From NCBI GenBank assembly GCA_002886105.1, contig CP025776.1, positions 4,154,001-4,218,000 on the forward strand: a stretch of 64,000 nt of DNA, in the 5' to 3' direction. The notes under the pieces are model-generated. The model had not been told where the DNA came from. It did not search any database and saw only the letters and a list, made by a program, of their open reading frames with translations. Every line of letters starts with the position of its first letter. The first letter of the stretch is position 1. The position numbers and the translations under genes were made by a program. This document shows positions 51,243 to 64,000 of the stretch, piece after piece. This stretch comes from Enterobacter sp. EA-1 (GTDB taxonomy: Bacteria; Pseudomonadota; Gammaproteobacteria; Enterobacterales; Enterobacteriaceae).

Positions 51243-51798
51243 TCAGAACTGCATCAGTTCCGCTTCTTTATCCGCCAGCGCCGCATCCACTTTCTTGATG
51301 GCAGCATCGGTCAGTTTCTGCACGTCATCCTGTGAACGGCGATCGTCGTCTTCGCTGATTTCTTTGTCTTTCAGCAGAGCTTTCACTTTATCGTTCGCAT
51401 CACGGCGGACGTTACGTACAGCAACGCGTGCTTGTTCAGCTTCGCCGCGAACAACTTTGATCAGATCTTTACGACGTTCTTCGGTCAGCGCCGGCAGCGG
51501 AACGCGGATATCGCTCCCTGCGGAGTTCGGGTTCAGACCCAAGTCAGATGCCATGATGGCTTTTTCAACGGCCGGGCTCATTGAGCGATCGAATACGTTG
51601 ATTTTCAGCGTACGGGAATCTTCCACTGTTACGCTTGCCAACTGGCGCAACGGCGTCGGCGTACCGTAATATTCCACCACGATGCCATCCAGCAGGCTCG
51701 GGAAGCGCGACCAGTGCGCACTTTGCTGATTTGAGTTTTGAACGATTCTACGCATTTTCCATGCGCACTTCAGCATCTTTTCTGATATCGCTAATCAC
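51243..51798 (-). CDS. frr: Ribosome recycling factor, frameshifted
   Basis: Splits post-termination ribosomes with EF-G. GTG start at 51798 ([12 protein letters not shown]). After a break near 51750 the rest is continuous: [62 protein letters not shown], ending [12 protein letters not shown]. 185 codons. Between pyrH and dxr, the conserved order. Confidence 0.97.
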
Positions 51799-51964
51799 GT
51801 TACGGATCCTTGAAATCTTGTCGCAGGCAGACCATACGCAGGCACGCCCGGTTGCGGGTGTGCTAAGTATAGCGCTGTTCAACATTCTGGCATCGTGAGA
51901 TGCCAGAAAGAACGGCCTCAATAAATTAAAGCGGAATCTTACCTTTATTTATTGCTTACGGGAA

Positions 51965-52687
51965 TTATTCCGTAATCAATGTGCCTTCTTTTCGCCCATT
52001 ACCACGCGACGCAGCGCGCCGGGTTTGTTCATATTGAACACGCGAATCGGCAGTTTATGATCGCGGGCCAGCGTAAAGGCCGCCAGATCCATCACTTTCA
52101 GTTCCTTATCCAACACTTCGGTGTAGCTCAGTTGCTCACAGCGTTGCAGTCGGATCGGTCACCGGATCGGCAGTAAACACGCCGTCTACTTTGGTTGCTT
52201 TCAGCACGACATCGGCTTCGATTTCGATACCGCGCAGGCAAGCAGCGGAATCGGTCGTGAAGAACGGGTTACCGGTACCGGCACTGAAAATAACGACACG
52301 GTTATTGCGCAGCAGGCTGATAGCCTCCGCCCAGCTGTAGTTGTCGCACACGCCATTCAGCGGAAACGCGGACATCAGACGCGCGTTCACATAGGCACGA
52401 TGCAGCGCATCACGCATCGCCGTGCCGTTCATCACCGTTGCCAACATACCCATGTGATCGCCCACAACGCGGTTCATGCCCGCTTTTGCCAGCCCCGCGC
52501 CGCGGAACAGGTTACCGCCACCAATCACCACGCCAACCTGAACTCCCAGTTCAACCAGCTCTTTAATTTCCTGCGCCATACGGTCAAGAATGCTTGCGTC
52601 AATACCGAAGCCTTCGGATCCTCGGAGCGCTTCGCCGCTCAGCTTAAGCAGAATGCGTTTGTAGACGGGTTTTGCATTGGTAGCCAT
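51965..52687 (-). CDS. pyrH: UMP kinase, frameshifted
   Basis: Bacterial hexameric UMP kinase of the amino-acid-kinase fold, making [35 protein letters not shown] with the ATP-binding [83 protein letters not shown]. Breaks near 52145 and at an A run near 51992; repaired end GTLITE at 51965. 240 codons. Confidence 0.97.
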
Positions 52688-52799
52688 GTTTCTTTCCTGA
52701 GACTGTCAACAATTGGACGGATTTAATACTGGCGCTATGATACGTCGCCTGTCAGCGCAAACACTAGCGTGTTGGCTGATTTTCAGATGAAGGGCATAA

Positions 52800-52822
52800 A
52801 AGAAGCCGCCCTAAGGCGGCTC
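52800..52822 (-). terminator. tsf terminator
   Basis: GAGCCGCC-TTAG-GGCGGCTTC on the minus strand followed by TTTTAT, just after the tsf stop. Confidence 0.88.
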
Positions 52823-52833
52823 CTTTTTAGTGA

Positions 52834-53686
52834 TTAAGACTGCTTGGACATTGCAGCAACTTCTGCTGCGAAGTCAGTCTCAACTTTCTCGATGCCTTCG
52901 CCCACTTCGAAACGGATGAAGCCTGTTACGTCAGCGTTGTGCTCTTTCAGCAGCTGACCAACAGTTTTGCTCGGATCCATAACGAAAGGCTGGCCGGTCA
53001 GAGAAACTTCGCCGGTGAATTTCTTCATACGGCCTTCAACCATTTTCTCTGCGATTTCTTTCGGTTTGCCAGACTGCATGGCGATGTCCAGCTGTACTCT
53101 TTTTCTACCACTTCCAGCAGACACGTCTTCCGGTTTAACGAATTCCGGTTTGCTTGCAGCAACGTGCATAGCCAGCTGTTTAACCAGCTCCTGTTCCGCG
53201 CCTTTAGCCGCAATCAGAACACCGATACGCGCACCGTGCTGGTAAGAACCCAGAACTTCGCCTTCCGAGGGGAAGCAACGCGACGGATGTTGATGTTCTC
53301 ACCAATTTTAGCAACCAGCGCAACACGCTCTTCTTCGAACTGTGCTTTCAGAACTTCAACGTCGGTGATTTTGCCAGCAACAGCGGCATCCAGCACTTTG
53401 TTTGCAAATGCCCTCGGAAACCACCATCTTTGCCACGAAGTCAGTCTGGCAGTTTACTTCCAGAATGATGCCGTAGGTGCCGTCGATCTTAGTGATGATC
53501 ACGCCGTCAGCAGCAACGTTGCCTGCTTTTTTTCGCTGCTTTGATAGCACCGGATTTACGCATGTTTTCGATTGCCAGCTCGATGTCGCCGTTCGCTTCC
53601 AGTCAGTGCTTTTTGCAATCCATCATGCCTGCGCCAGTACGTTCACGCAGCTCTTTTTACCGTGGGGATGCGGTAATTTCAGCCAT
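52834..53686 (-). CDS. tsf: Elongation factor Ts, frameshifted
   Basis: Nucleotide exchange factor for EF-Tu. C-terminal half [17 protein letters not shown].. and [64 protein letters not shown]; core [26 protein letters not shown]. 283 codons. Breaks near 53655, 53605, 53530, 53415 (expected CCAGG read CCGAGGG), 53265 (expected CCTGG read CCTCGG) and 53110. Transcribed with rpsB through a weak attenuator. Confidence 0.97.
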
Positions 53687-53752
53687 TCTTTAATCCTCGG
53701 GAGAGATATGACCTGCCACCGGGTTCCAGGGAACCAAACAGGCTTAAAAGTG

Positions 53753-53777
53753 AAAAAGGGGCCATAAACAGGCCCCC
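53753..53777 (-). terminator. rpsB-tsf intergenic attenuator
   Basis: GGGGCC/GGCCCC stem with a 7-base loop, followed on the minus strand by a T run; a partial terminator at this place is known in E. coli rpsB-tsf. Confidence 0.75.
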
Positions 53778-53830
53778 TAACCAAACTCGGTACTACCTGC
53801 TCAATAAGGGGGCTCAGAGAGCGTGCCTTA

Positions 53831-54749
<919 letters not shown>

Positions 54750-54786
54750 TAGTTGTTGACGCAGTGTGCTGTTAATGATTCTCAAT

Positions 54787-54802
54787 TTGGCACAAAGCTT
54801 GC
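54787..54802 (+). promoter_or_regulatory. Sigma-54 type -24/-12 element upstream of map-glnD
   Basis: TTGGCACAAAGCTTGC matches the consensus TGGCAC-N5-TTGC exactly, with GG and GC ten bases apart. It points toward map (ATG at 54872). No NtrC binding pair was recognised upstream, so activity is uncertain. Confidence 0.45.
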
Positions 54803-54871
54803 CCGACTGTTACCATGAACAACACTTATCCTCGGTATAGTCGAAAAATTCGACACTGATGGACGCACTCC

Positions 54872-55663
54872 ATGGCTATCTCAATTAAAACTCCTGAAGA
54901 AATCGAAAAATGCGCGTTGCCGGTCGCCCCGGCCGCCGAAGTGCTGGAAATGATCGAACCGTACGTTAAACCGGGCGTCAGCACCGGCGAGCTGGACCGC
55001 ATCTGCAATGACTACATCGTCAATGAGCAACACGCGATCTCCGCTTGCCTCGGTTACCACGGCTTCCCGAAATCCGTCTGTATCTCTATAAATGAAGTGG
55101 TATGTCACGGTATCCCGGATGACGAAAAACTGCTGAAAGATGGCGATGTGGTCAACATCGACGTGACCGTTATCAAAGACGACTATCACGGCGACACCTC
55201 AAAATGTTTATCGTCGGCAAACCGACCATCCTTGGCGAACGCCTGTGCCACGTCACCCGTGGAGAGCCTCTATCTGGCGCTGCGCATGGTGAAACCGGGC
55301 ATTCGTCTGCGTACCCTTGGTGCAGCTATCCAGAAATTTGTAGAAGCGCAGGGCTTCTCCGTGGTGCGCGAATACTGCGGGCACGGCATTGGTCGCGGCT
55401 TCCACGAAGAGCCGCAGGTTCTGCACTATGATGCAGATGACGGCGGCGTTGTGTTGCAGGCCGGTATGACCTTCACCGTAGAGCCGATGGTCAACGCCGG
55501 TGATTACCGCATTCGCACTATGAAAGATGGCTGGACGGTGAAAACCAAAGATCGCAGCCTGTCGGCGCAATACGAGCACACGATCGTGGTGACGGAAACG
55601 GGTTGCGAGATCCTGACCCTGCGCAAAGATGACTCAATCGACGCAGTACTGACGGCCGCCTAA
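54872..55663 (+). CDS. map: Methionine aminopeptidase, frameshifted
   Basis: Removes the initiator Met from nascent proteins; essential. Type I Map with five metal ligands visible in VNIDVTVIKDDYHGDTSK (two Asp), EYCGHGIGRGFHEEPQVLHY (His), MTFTVEPMVNAG (Glu) and SLSAQYEHTIVVT (Glu). 264 codons. Breaks at an A run 54906-54910 (six read as five), near 54932, at 55203 (A run) and near 55260. Divergent from rpsB, as in E. coli. Confidence 0.97.
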   Translation: MAISIKTPEEIEKCALPVAPAAEVLEMIEPYVKPGVSTGELDRICNDYIVNEQHAISACLGYHGFPKSVCISINEVVCHGIPDDEKLLKDGDVVNIDVTVIKDDYHGDTSKCLSSANRPSLANACATSPVESLYLALRMVKPGIRLRTLGAAIQKFVEAQGFSVVREYCGHGIGRGFHEEPQVLHYDADDGGVVLQAGMTFTVEPMVNAGDYRIRTMKDGWTVKTKDRSLSAQYEHTIVVTETGCEILTLRKDDSIDAVLTAA

Positions 55664-55687
55664 TCTCCGCCGTTACGCCCCTCTCTA

Positions 55688-55712
55688 CGGCCCCGCTCTG
55701 CGGGTCGTTTTT
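55688..55712 (+). terminator. map terminator
   Basis: CCCCGC-TCT-GCGGG stem followed by TCGTTTTTT, 25 bases after the map stop. Confidence 0.7.
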
Positions 55713-55816
55713 TGCCCCACCAACCTCTTCGTCATACGTATAAACGACTTTTCATTTCTGACTATCTCTTTTACTTTGTTTTGTTAGTGATCCTCACTCC
55801 ACACGGGTGGCTAATA

Positions 55817-58496
<2,680 letters not shown>

Positions 58497-58528
58497 TGAA
58501 TTTTTACACAGATGGAAAGAGCTTAACA

Positions 58529-59354
58529 ATGCAGCAGTTACAGAACGTTATTGAAACCGCTTTCGAGCGTCGCGCAGAGATCACACCGGCCAATGTGGAT
58601 ACCGTTACCCGTGAAGCGGTCAACCAGTTATTGCTCTGCTCGATTCCGGCGCCCTGCGCGTCGCAGAAAAAATCGATGGTCAATGGGTCACTCACCAGTG
58701 GCTGAAGAAAGCGGTTCTGCTCTCTTTCCGCATTAACGATAACCAGGGTTATCGACGGTGCAGAAAGCCGCTACTTCGATAAAGTGCCGATGAAGTTCGC
58801 CGACTACGATGCAGCGCGTTTCCCAGAAAGAAGGTTTCCGTGTGGTGCCGCCAGCTGCGGTTCGTCAGGGTGCGTTTATCGCCCGTAACACTGTACTGAT
58901 GCCGTCCTACGTCAACATCGGCGCCTATGTCGATGAAGGCACCATGGTGGATACCTCGGGCAACTGTAGGGTCCTGCGCGCAGATTGGTAAAAACGTTCA
59001 CCTCTCCGGCGGCGTGGGAATCGGCGGCGTACTGGAGCCATTACAGGCAAACCCGACTATCATTGAAGATAACTGCTTTATCGGCGCGCGTTCCGAAGTG
59101 GTGGAAGGTGTTATCGTTGAAGAGGGTTCGGTTATCTCCATGGGCGTGTATATCGGCCAGAGCACCCGTATTTATGACCGCGAAACCGGCGAAATTCACT
59201 ACGGTCGCGTACCGGCGGGCTCCGTTGTGGTTTCCGGCAACCTGCCGTCCAAAGATGGCAAATACAGCCTGTACTGTGCCGTTATCGTGAAAAAGTCGAT
59301 GCGAAAACGCGTGGCAAAGTGGGTATCAACGAACTCCTGCGCACCATCGATTAA
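58529..59354 (+). CDS. dapD: 2,3,4,5-tetrahydropyridine-2,6-dicarboxylate N-succinyltransferase, frameshifted
   Basis: Lysine/diaminopimelate pathway enzyme; trimer with left-handed beta-helix. N-terminus [33 protein letters not shown]; hexapeptide region [58 protein letters not shown]; ends INELLRTID after repair. 274 codons. Breaks near 58635, 58747, 58810, 58967 and 59293. Follows glnD by 32 bases. Confidence 0.97.
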
Positions 59355-59362
59355 GTCTTTTC

Positions 59363-59385
59363 CCCTCTCCCCTTTCGGGAGAGGG
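59363..59385. repeat. boxC-like inverted repeat after dapD
   Basis: CCCTCTCCC-CTTTC-GGGAGAGGG, a 9-bp perfect stem typical of the boxC-type intergenic repeats of enterobacteria. May also terminate dapD, although no T run follows directly. Confidence 0.6.
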
Positions 59386-59477
59386 TGACCTGTCCCGCCT
59401 TTTTAATACGCGCAGGTGGAAAAAATAGATTTTTTCGTTAATTATTCATAGGTTATGTTGAGCTTAAGGGTACCGCT

Positions 59478-59867
59478 ATGTACGATAATCTGAAAAGTTT
59501 AGGCATTACCAATCCCGATGAAATTGATCGTTACAGCCTCCGTCAGGAAGCGAACAACGATATCCTGAAAATCTATTTTCATAAGGACAAAGGCGAGTTT
59601 TTTGCCAAAAGCGTGAAGTTTAAATACCCGCGTCAGCGTAAAACCGTGGTCGCCGACGGCGTAGGTCAGGGGTATAAAGAGGTTCAGGAAATCAGCCCTA
59701 ACCTGCGCTATGTGATTGATGAATTAGATCAAATCTGTCAGCGCGATCGTACCGAAGTGGATCTGAAACGTAAGATCCTTGACGATCTGCGTCACCTTGA
59801 AAGCGTGGTTACTAATAAGATCAACGAAATTGAGTCGGATCTTGAGAAGTTAACGCGCGGAAAATAA
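59478..59867 (+). CDS. yaeH: YaeH family protein (DUF3461)
   Basis: Small conserved protein of unknown function, 129 codons, one of the few read without any frame break. Basic and lysine-rich in the middle ([21 protein letters not shown]), with a C-terminal predicted coiled coil ([41 protein letters not shown]). Located between dapD and cdaR as in E. coli. Confidence 0.95.
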   Translation: MYDNLKSLGITNPDEIDRYSLRQEANNDILKIYFHKDKGEFFAKSVKFKYPRQRKTVVADGVGQGYKEVQEISPNLRYVIDELDQICQRDRTEVDLKRKILDDLRHLESVVTNKINEIESDLEKLTRGK

Positions 59868-59877
59868 CCGTGTTGCG

Positions 59878-59916
59878 CTTACCCGGTCTGCGGATGCGTT
59901 CCACGGGCCGGGTAAG
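59878..59916. repeat. REP-like palindrome between convergent yaeH and cdaR
   Basis: CTTACCCGG ... CCGGGTAAG, a 9-bp perfect outer stem around a GC-rich centre containing GCGGATGCG. Fits a REP element or a bidirectional transcription stop. Confidence 0.6.
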
Positions 59917-59926
59917 AAATATCAAA

Positions 59927-61085
59927 TCAACGCTGTTCGTCTAATTGCAGCGCCACATACAACAGCAGCCTGTCATCAAAATTCCCTAAATCCAGCCCGG
60001 TCAGTTCAGAGATACGATTGAGACGGTATTCCAGCGTGTTGCGGTGGATAAACAGCGCTTTGGATGTTGCCAGCGGTTGCACGTTATGGCGAAACCAAGC
60101 CGATAAAGTGCGCCTGAGCAGGCCATTGTTGTCCATCGCTTTTAAACGCGACAACGGGCGCGCCAGCTCATTCGCCTGCCAGCCGCCACGTAAACTGTCC
60201 AGCAGCACCGGCAACATCAGATCCTGATAGAAATAGCTGCGGCTTTCCGGCATACGCTGTTTACCCACCATCATGGTGGTGCGCGCCGTACGGTATGAAC
60301 GGGCAATGCTGCCGGGACCCGTAAAATAGTTGCCAAGTGCAACGCGAAAACGCAGTTGACCGTTCTCTTTCATGCGGGTAATCAGCTGCTCAACGCGCTT
60401 GCGATGATCTTCTGCGTCCCAGCGACCAAACTGATTGAGCGCCGGTTTGAGCACCACCATCTCCGTCAACGAGACAATCGCGATAAGATTGTTGCGTTCC
60501 GGCGTGGTCAACGCATTCTGCAACTGCTGCAATTCGGCCATCGCGCTATCAACGCCCAGTTGGCCGCTGTCGACTTCCACCACAGCCACCACGCGCGGCT
60601 GATTTAAATCGATACCCAGTCGCTGCGCCCATTCCGTTAATGCGGGCGTATGCTCTTCCGCACTGGATCAGGTTCATCACCAGCTCTTCACGTAGGCGGC
60701 TATCACGGGCCAGCAGATGCATCAAACGGGATTGTTCCAGCATCATCTCAGCGGTCATGCAGACCAGCTCACCATATTTGCGCAACGTTTCCGGTTCGCC
60801 GGTCAAACCGATAACGCCGACAATTTCCCCTTCCAGTCGTAGCGGCAAGTTGATCCCCTGACGTACGCCATGCAAGTGACGCGCGACGGCATCGTCAATA
60901 TCCACCACGCGGCCCTCGGGAGAGGACTAACAGCGCGCCTTCGTGCAATTCCCAATTCGTTCGCGATCGCCGCTACCGATGATGCGACCACGTGCATCCA
61001 TGACGTTAATGTTTGTATCAATGATGCGCATCGTGCGCGCCACGATATCCTGTGCCATTTTGGTATCAAGATGCCAGCCAGCCAT
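59927..61085 (-). CDS. cdaR: Carbohydrate diacid regulator CdaR, frameshifted
   Basis: Activator of glucarate, galactarate and glycerate uptake and use (gud, gar genes). N-terminal sugar-diacid-binding domain MAGWHLDTKMAQDIVARTMRIIDTNINVMDARGRIIGSGDRERIG; GGDEF-related middle region; C-terminal PucR-type helix-turn-helix FIHRNTLEYRLNRISELTGLDLGNFDDRLLLYVAL. 385 codons. ATG at 61085 preceded by GGAGGG. Breaks near 60940, 60915 and 60660. Confidence 0.95.
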
Positions 61086-61236
61086 GTAACCCTCCCGTGA
61101 GCAGAGCCCAAGCATATGGGAGAAAGTCATAGCGTGCACTGTGCATATGCACAAAGCAGCATTCAGAAGTATGGAGTTGTGGAAGGCCTCACAAAACAGA
61201 GGAGAGCCCCCCTTCCCGTATGGAGGAAGAGGGGTT

Positions 61237-62685
61237 TTACAGATACTGCATCAGCAGATAGATGGAGGTATCACCACGCTGAATATTCAGCGCCAGTACA
61301 GAAGGTTTGCCGTCGAGAATTTTGCGCAACTCAGCGATATTTTTAACCGGCTGCTGGTTGGCGCCGATAATCACATCACCTTTTTCAGGCCAATCTGCGC
61401 TGCCGGGGTATTCGCTTTCACTGCGTTAACCACCACGCCGGCATCTTTGCCTTTGTTGCTCATTTCCGCGCCTTCAATACCGCTGAAGATGGTGCTGGAA
61501 TCCACCGGTTCTGGCTGCTCTGCTGCAATTCCAGCGTGATGTTCACCGGTTTACCGTCACGCAACAGGCCAAGAGCAACTTTGCTGCCAATTGGCATCGA
61601 GCCCACTTCCGCCCGCAGCGCTGCGAAGCTGCTAATCGGTTTGCCATTCAGCGAGGTGATCACATCACCCGCTTTAACACCGGCTTTCGCGGCGGCGGAA
61701 TTCGGCATCACCGGCTGACAAACGCCCCGCGCTGGGCATCGACTTTCATCGCTTTCGCCAGTTCGGAATTCAGTTCGGTGCCCATAATTCCCAGCTCGCC
61801 ACGGCGCACCTGACCAAACTCAACCATCTGACCGGTCAGGTTTTTCACCATATTACTCGGGATGGCAAAACCGATACCGATGTTGCCGCCATCCGGTGCG
61901 AGGATCGCGGTGTTAATCCCGATCAGCTCGCCATTCAGGTTAACCAGCGCGCCACCGGAGTTACCCCGGTTAATCGCCGCATCTGTCTGAATAAAGTTTT
62001 CGTAGTTTTCGGCATTCAAGCCGCTGCGGCCAAGCGCGGAAACAATCCCGGAGGTCACTGTTTCACCCAAACCGAACGGGTTACCAATCGCCACCGTATA
62101 GTCGCCCACGCGCAGGGCGTCAGAGTCCGCCAGCTTGATAGCGGTCAGGTTTTTCGGATCCTGAATCTGGATCAGCGCGATGTCGGAGCGTGGATCTTTA
62201 CCCACCACTTTGGCGTCAAATTTACGCCCGTCGCTCAACTGAACCTTGATGGTGTTGGCGTTATCCACGACGTGGTTGTTGGTCACAACGTAGCCTTTCG
62301 CGGCATCAATAATGACCCCGGAGCCCAACGCCATAAATTTCTGCTGCTGACCGCCGCCTGAGCCATCTTGCCCGCCACGGCCTCCCGGCCGCCCTGACAG
62401 AATGGCGAACCACCGGAACGGAGAACCGTCCACGGCAGAACGGTGAATTATCACCAAAGAACTGCTGGAAGTTACGTGGCATACGCGGGGTATTCACCGT
62501 CGTGCTGCCTTCTACGTTAATACTCACCACCGAAGGCATCACTTTTCCAGCATCGGCGCAAGACTCGGCATTTGTTGCGACGAAGTAGCTGAAGATGCTG
62601 TTTCCGCCGCCGTAGCCGACAGAGGAGACAGCGCTAAACTTAAACTCAGGGCCAGTGCACTCATTGCTAACGTGGTTTTTTTCAT
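61237..62685 (-). CDS. degP: Periplasmic serine protease/chaperone DegP, frameshifted
   Basis: HtrA-family protease that degrades or refolds damaged envelope proteins. Signal peptide MKKTTLAMSALALSLSLAL.. then AETASSATSSQQMPSLAPMLEKVMPSVVSINVEG. Catalytic triad: VVTNNHVVDNA (His), DPRSDIALIQI (Asp), RGNSGGALVNLNG (Ser). Two PDZ domains (QRGAFVSQVMPNSAAAKAGVKAGDVITSLNGKP; second near 61300-61430), ending SIYLLMQYL. About 480 codons. Breaks near 62590, 62450, 62405, 61710, 61510 and 61385. A sigma-E promoter lies upstream. Confidence 0.97.
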
Positions 62686-62738
62686 GTGTCTCTATCTCAT
62701 TACCGATTAACGCAAACAAACTGCTGTGTATGTACCAC

Positions 62739-62766
62739 TCAGAGTCGATTTATAGCCTGAAGTTCC
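62739..62766 (-). promoter_or_regulatory. Sigma-E promoter of degP
   Basis: Minus-strand GGAACTT and TCTGA separated by 16 bases, the sigma-E consensus and the same element as the known E. coli degP promoter. Places degP in the RseP-controlled stress response. Confidence 0.85.
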
Positions 62767-62824
62767 GGGGTGCCGTTTCGGCAAAAAGTAAAAATTTATT
62801 GTCGTTCTTTACAAAACAACGGGG

Positions 62825-64000
62825 TTATTCCACCGCCATCAAACGACGATATTCATCCCAAGAATATAAATCAGTCATACCGCTGATATAATCCTGGAAT
62901 CAATCGACAACGATGATAATACTCCAGCACCGGATACTCCGCCGAATCGGGCGATAATTTACTGACCGCCTCCACATACGCTAATCGATGACGCGTCGAC
63001 AGTTTATGAAACAGGCGCGATGCGATCGGAAAGCGGCGCAGACGCTCTTTTCCACCAACTCAGTAAAATCCGCCAACGATAATTGCAACAACGGGCGGTA
63101 AATATCCAGCAACCCACTGATGACGCGATAACCCTGTAATTCAAGCTGCTCGACATCCGGGTGGCTGAATACATGTTTAATGGCGACATTTTTATATAAT
63201 TCAAGTAGCTGACTGAAACCGCTATCATCTTCCAGCAACGCATGGTTGAATTCGCCGCTGAAGATTTGGGGCAGGTTATCAATAAAACGCTGTGCCGCGT
63301 AAGGCACCAGCTTATTAAGGGTATTGACCCGCAGATACATAAAAAATTGGTCTTCTGCACTGCGACGCATGGAATTCACACGGGATTTATCCCGGGGCAT
63401 TTTCGACCACCTGAGCAAACAGCGAACCTTTTCATGCGCTCCCCGGGCATCATAAAGATGCTGGTAAAGTTGTTCCGCCGTGAAAATACGTTTTCCACCG
63501 CATCTTCTAAATCGGCGACGCAATAAGAAATATCGTCGGCGGCTTCCATTATCCACGTCAAAGGGAAGCGGCTGTAAGTATCCGAGGGTTTAATTCTTTA
63601 CGTAAGCGCGCAACATAGGCTTCTTCGCTGGAAATAATAACCCGGTTTTTTCATTAAATAGCTGTGCGACGCCGGAGGAGAACCCACCCACCACGCAGGG
63701 CGCGTATATTTTAAAATGCAGCCAACCTGCGCCCGAGGTCAGGTTCATTCGCATCAGCGTATGCACAAGGCGGATCCCCTGCGCGTTTCCTTCAAAATGG
63801 CTTAAATCCGGCGAACTTTCCTGCGCAGCGCGTTTAACCCATCTTCGCCCTCATGCAGGCGCAACACCGCCACCTCACAGCGATCGTCCGACAACGGTTG
63901 ACCAAGCGCATCTTCCGGTGCCAGTCGCTGGTGGAACCAATCATTAATTGCCGCCTCGCCAAAATGCCCGAAAGGCGGGTTGCCAATGTCATGCATCAGG
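62825..64000 (-). CDS. dgt: dGTP triphosphohydrolase (5' end outside window), frameshifted
   Basis: Hydrolyses dGTP to deoxyguanosine and triphosphate. The visible part contains the HD metal motif [21 protein letters not shown] near the right edge, then [22 protein letters not shown] and [32 protein letters not shown], ending [17 protein letters not shown] at 62825. The first ~110 residues lie beyond base 64000. Breaks near 63810, 63655, 63590, 63500, 63400, 63050 and 62900. Confidence 0.94.

Noticed and set aside
61201-61236. Terminator after degP
   Set aside because: A C/G-rich imperfect stem is present but no T run follows on the minus strand.

Overview
ORGANISM AND QUALITY. The window is chromosomal DNA of an enterobacterium close to the Enterobacter/Kosakonia/Klebsiella group. 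From xni and dnaQ to dgt almost every protein aligns by eye with its E. coli counterpart, and the gene order from dnaQ to dgt is that of E. coli minutes 4-5, read backwards. The rRNA operon has the 16S-Ile-Ala-23S-5S-Asp layout of rrnH, and the 16S V3 loop resembles Enterobacter cloacae types. Nearly every gene, including essential ones (dnaE, bamA, lpxD, tsf, proS), is split by one- or two-base indels. I read these as sequencing errors, not pseudogenes: two of the four tRNA genes and the 5S, 16S and 23S genes carry the same kind of lesion. A large share of the errors lies exactly on CCAGG/CCTGG, the Dcm methylation site, which points to uncorrected nanopore-type calls on Dcm-methylated DNA. 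CDS coordinates below span the whole gene from true start to true stop across the frameshifts. || LAYOUT. 1-522: 3' end of xni. 547-4593: allantoin utilisation cluster hpxSAB with the divergent permease gene hpxC, carrying four copies of a TTGTATACAA palindrome. 4640-11835: tRNA-Asp, dnaQ, rnhA, yafS, gloB, mltD, yafD, yafC, dkgB (replication proofreading, RNase H, methylglyoxal detoxification, murein turnover). 12033-16464: a four-gene accessory cassette absent from E. coli at this place: HxlR-type regulator, EmrA-like and EmrB-like efflux genes, and a second FabF-type ketoacyl-ACP synthase. 16554-22181: rRNA operon on the minus strand with its P1/P2 promoters, boxA and terminator. 22211-31016: gmhB, metNIQ, rcsF, trmO, proS, nlpE, arfB, yaeQ, yaeP, rof. 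31017-54560 (all minus strand): tilS, yaeR, ldcC, accA, dnaE, rnhB, lpxB, lpxA, fabZ, lpxD, skp, bamA, rseP, cdsA, uppS, dxr, frr, pyrH, tsf, rpsB. 54872-64000: map, glnD, dapD, yaeH (plus); cdaR, degP and the C-terminal part of dgt (minus). || HOW THE GENES WORK TOGETHER. The 31-54 kb block is an envelope, replication and translation super-cluster: isoprenoid precursor (dxr), undecaprenyl carrier (uppS), phospholipid precursor (cdsA), fatty-acid initiation and dehydration (accA, fabZ), lipid A (lpxA/B/D), outer-membrane assembly (bamA, skp), sigma-E control (rseP), then Pol III alpha (dnaE) and translation factors (frr, tsf, rpsB). rcsF, nlpE, rseP and degP put sensors or outputs of the Rcs, Cpx and sigma-E envelope-stress systems in the same window, and a near-perfect sigma-E promoter precedes degP. 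|| MOST INTERESTING. (1) the Dcm-site error footprint; (2) the HxlR-EmrAB-FabF cassette, which looks like efflux plus a spare target enzyme, with a 10+10 bp inverted-repeat operator in front; (3) the four-copy HpxS-like operator; (4) a consensus sigma-54 element upstream of map-glnD. I found no CRISPR array, prophage or insertion sequence.
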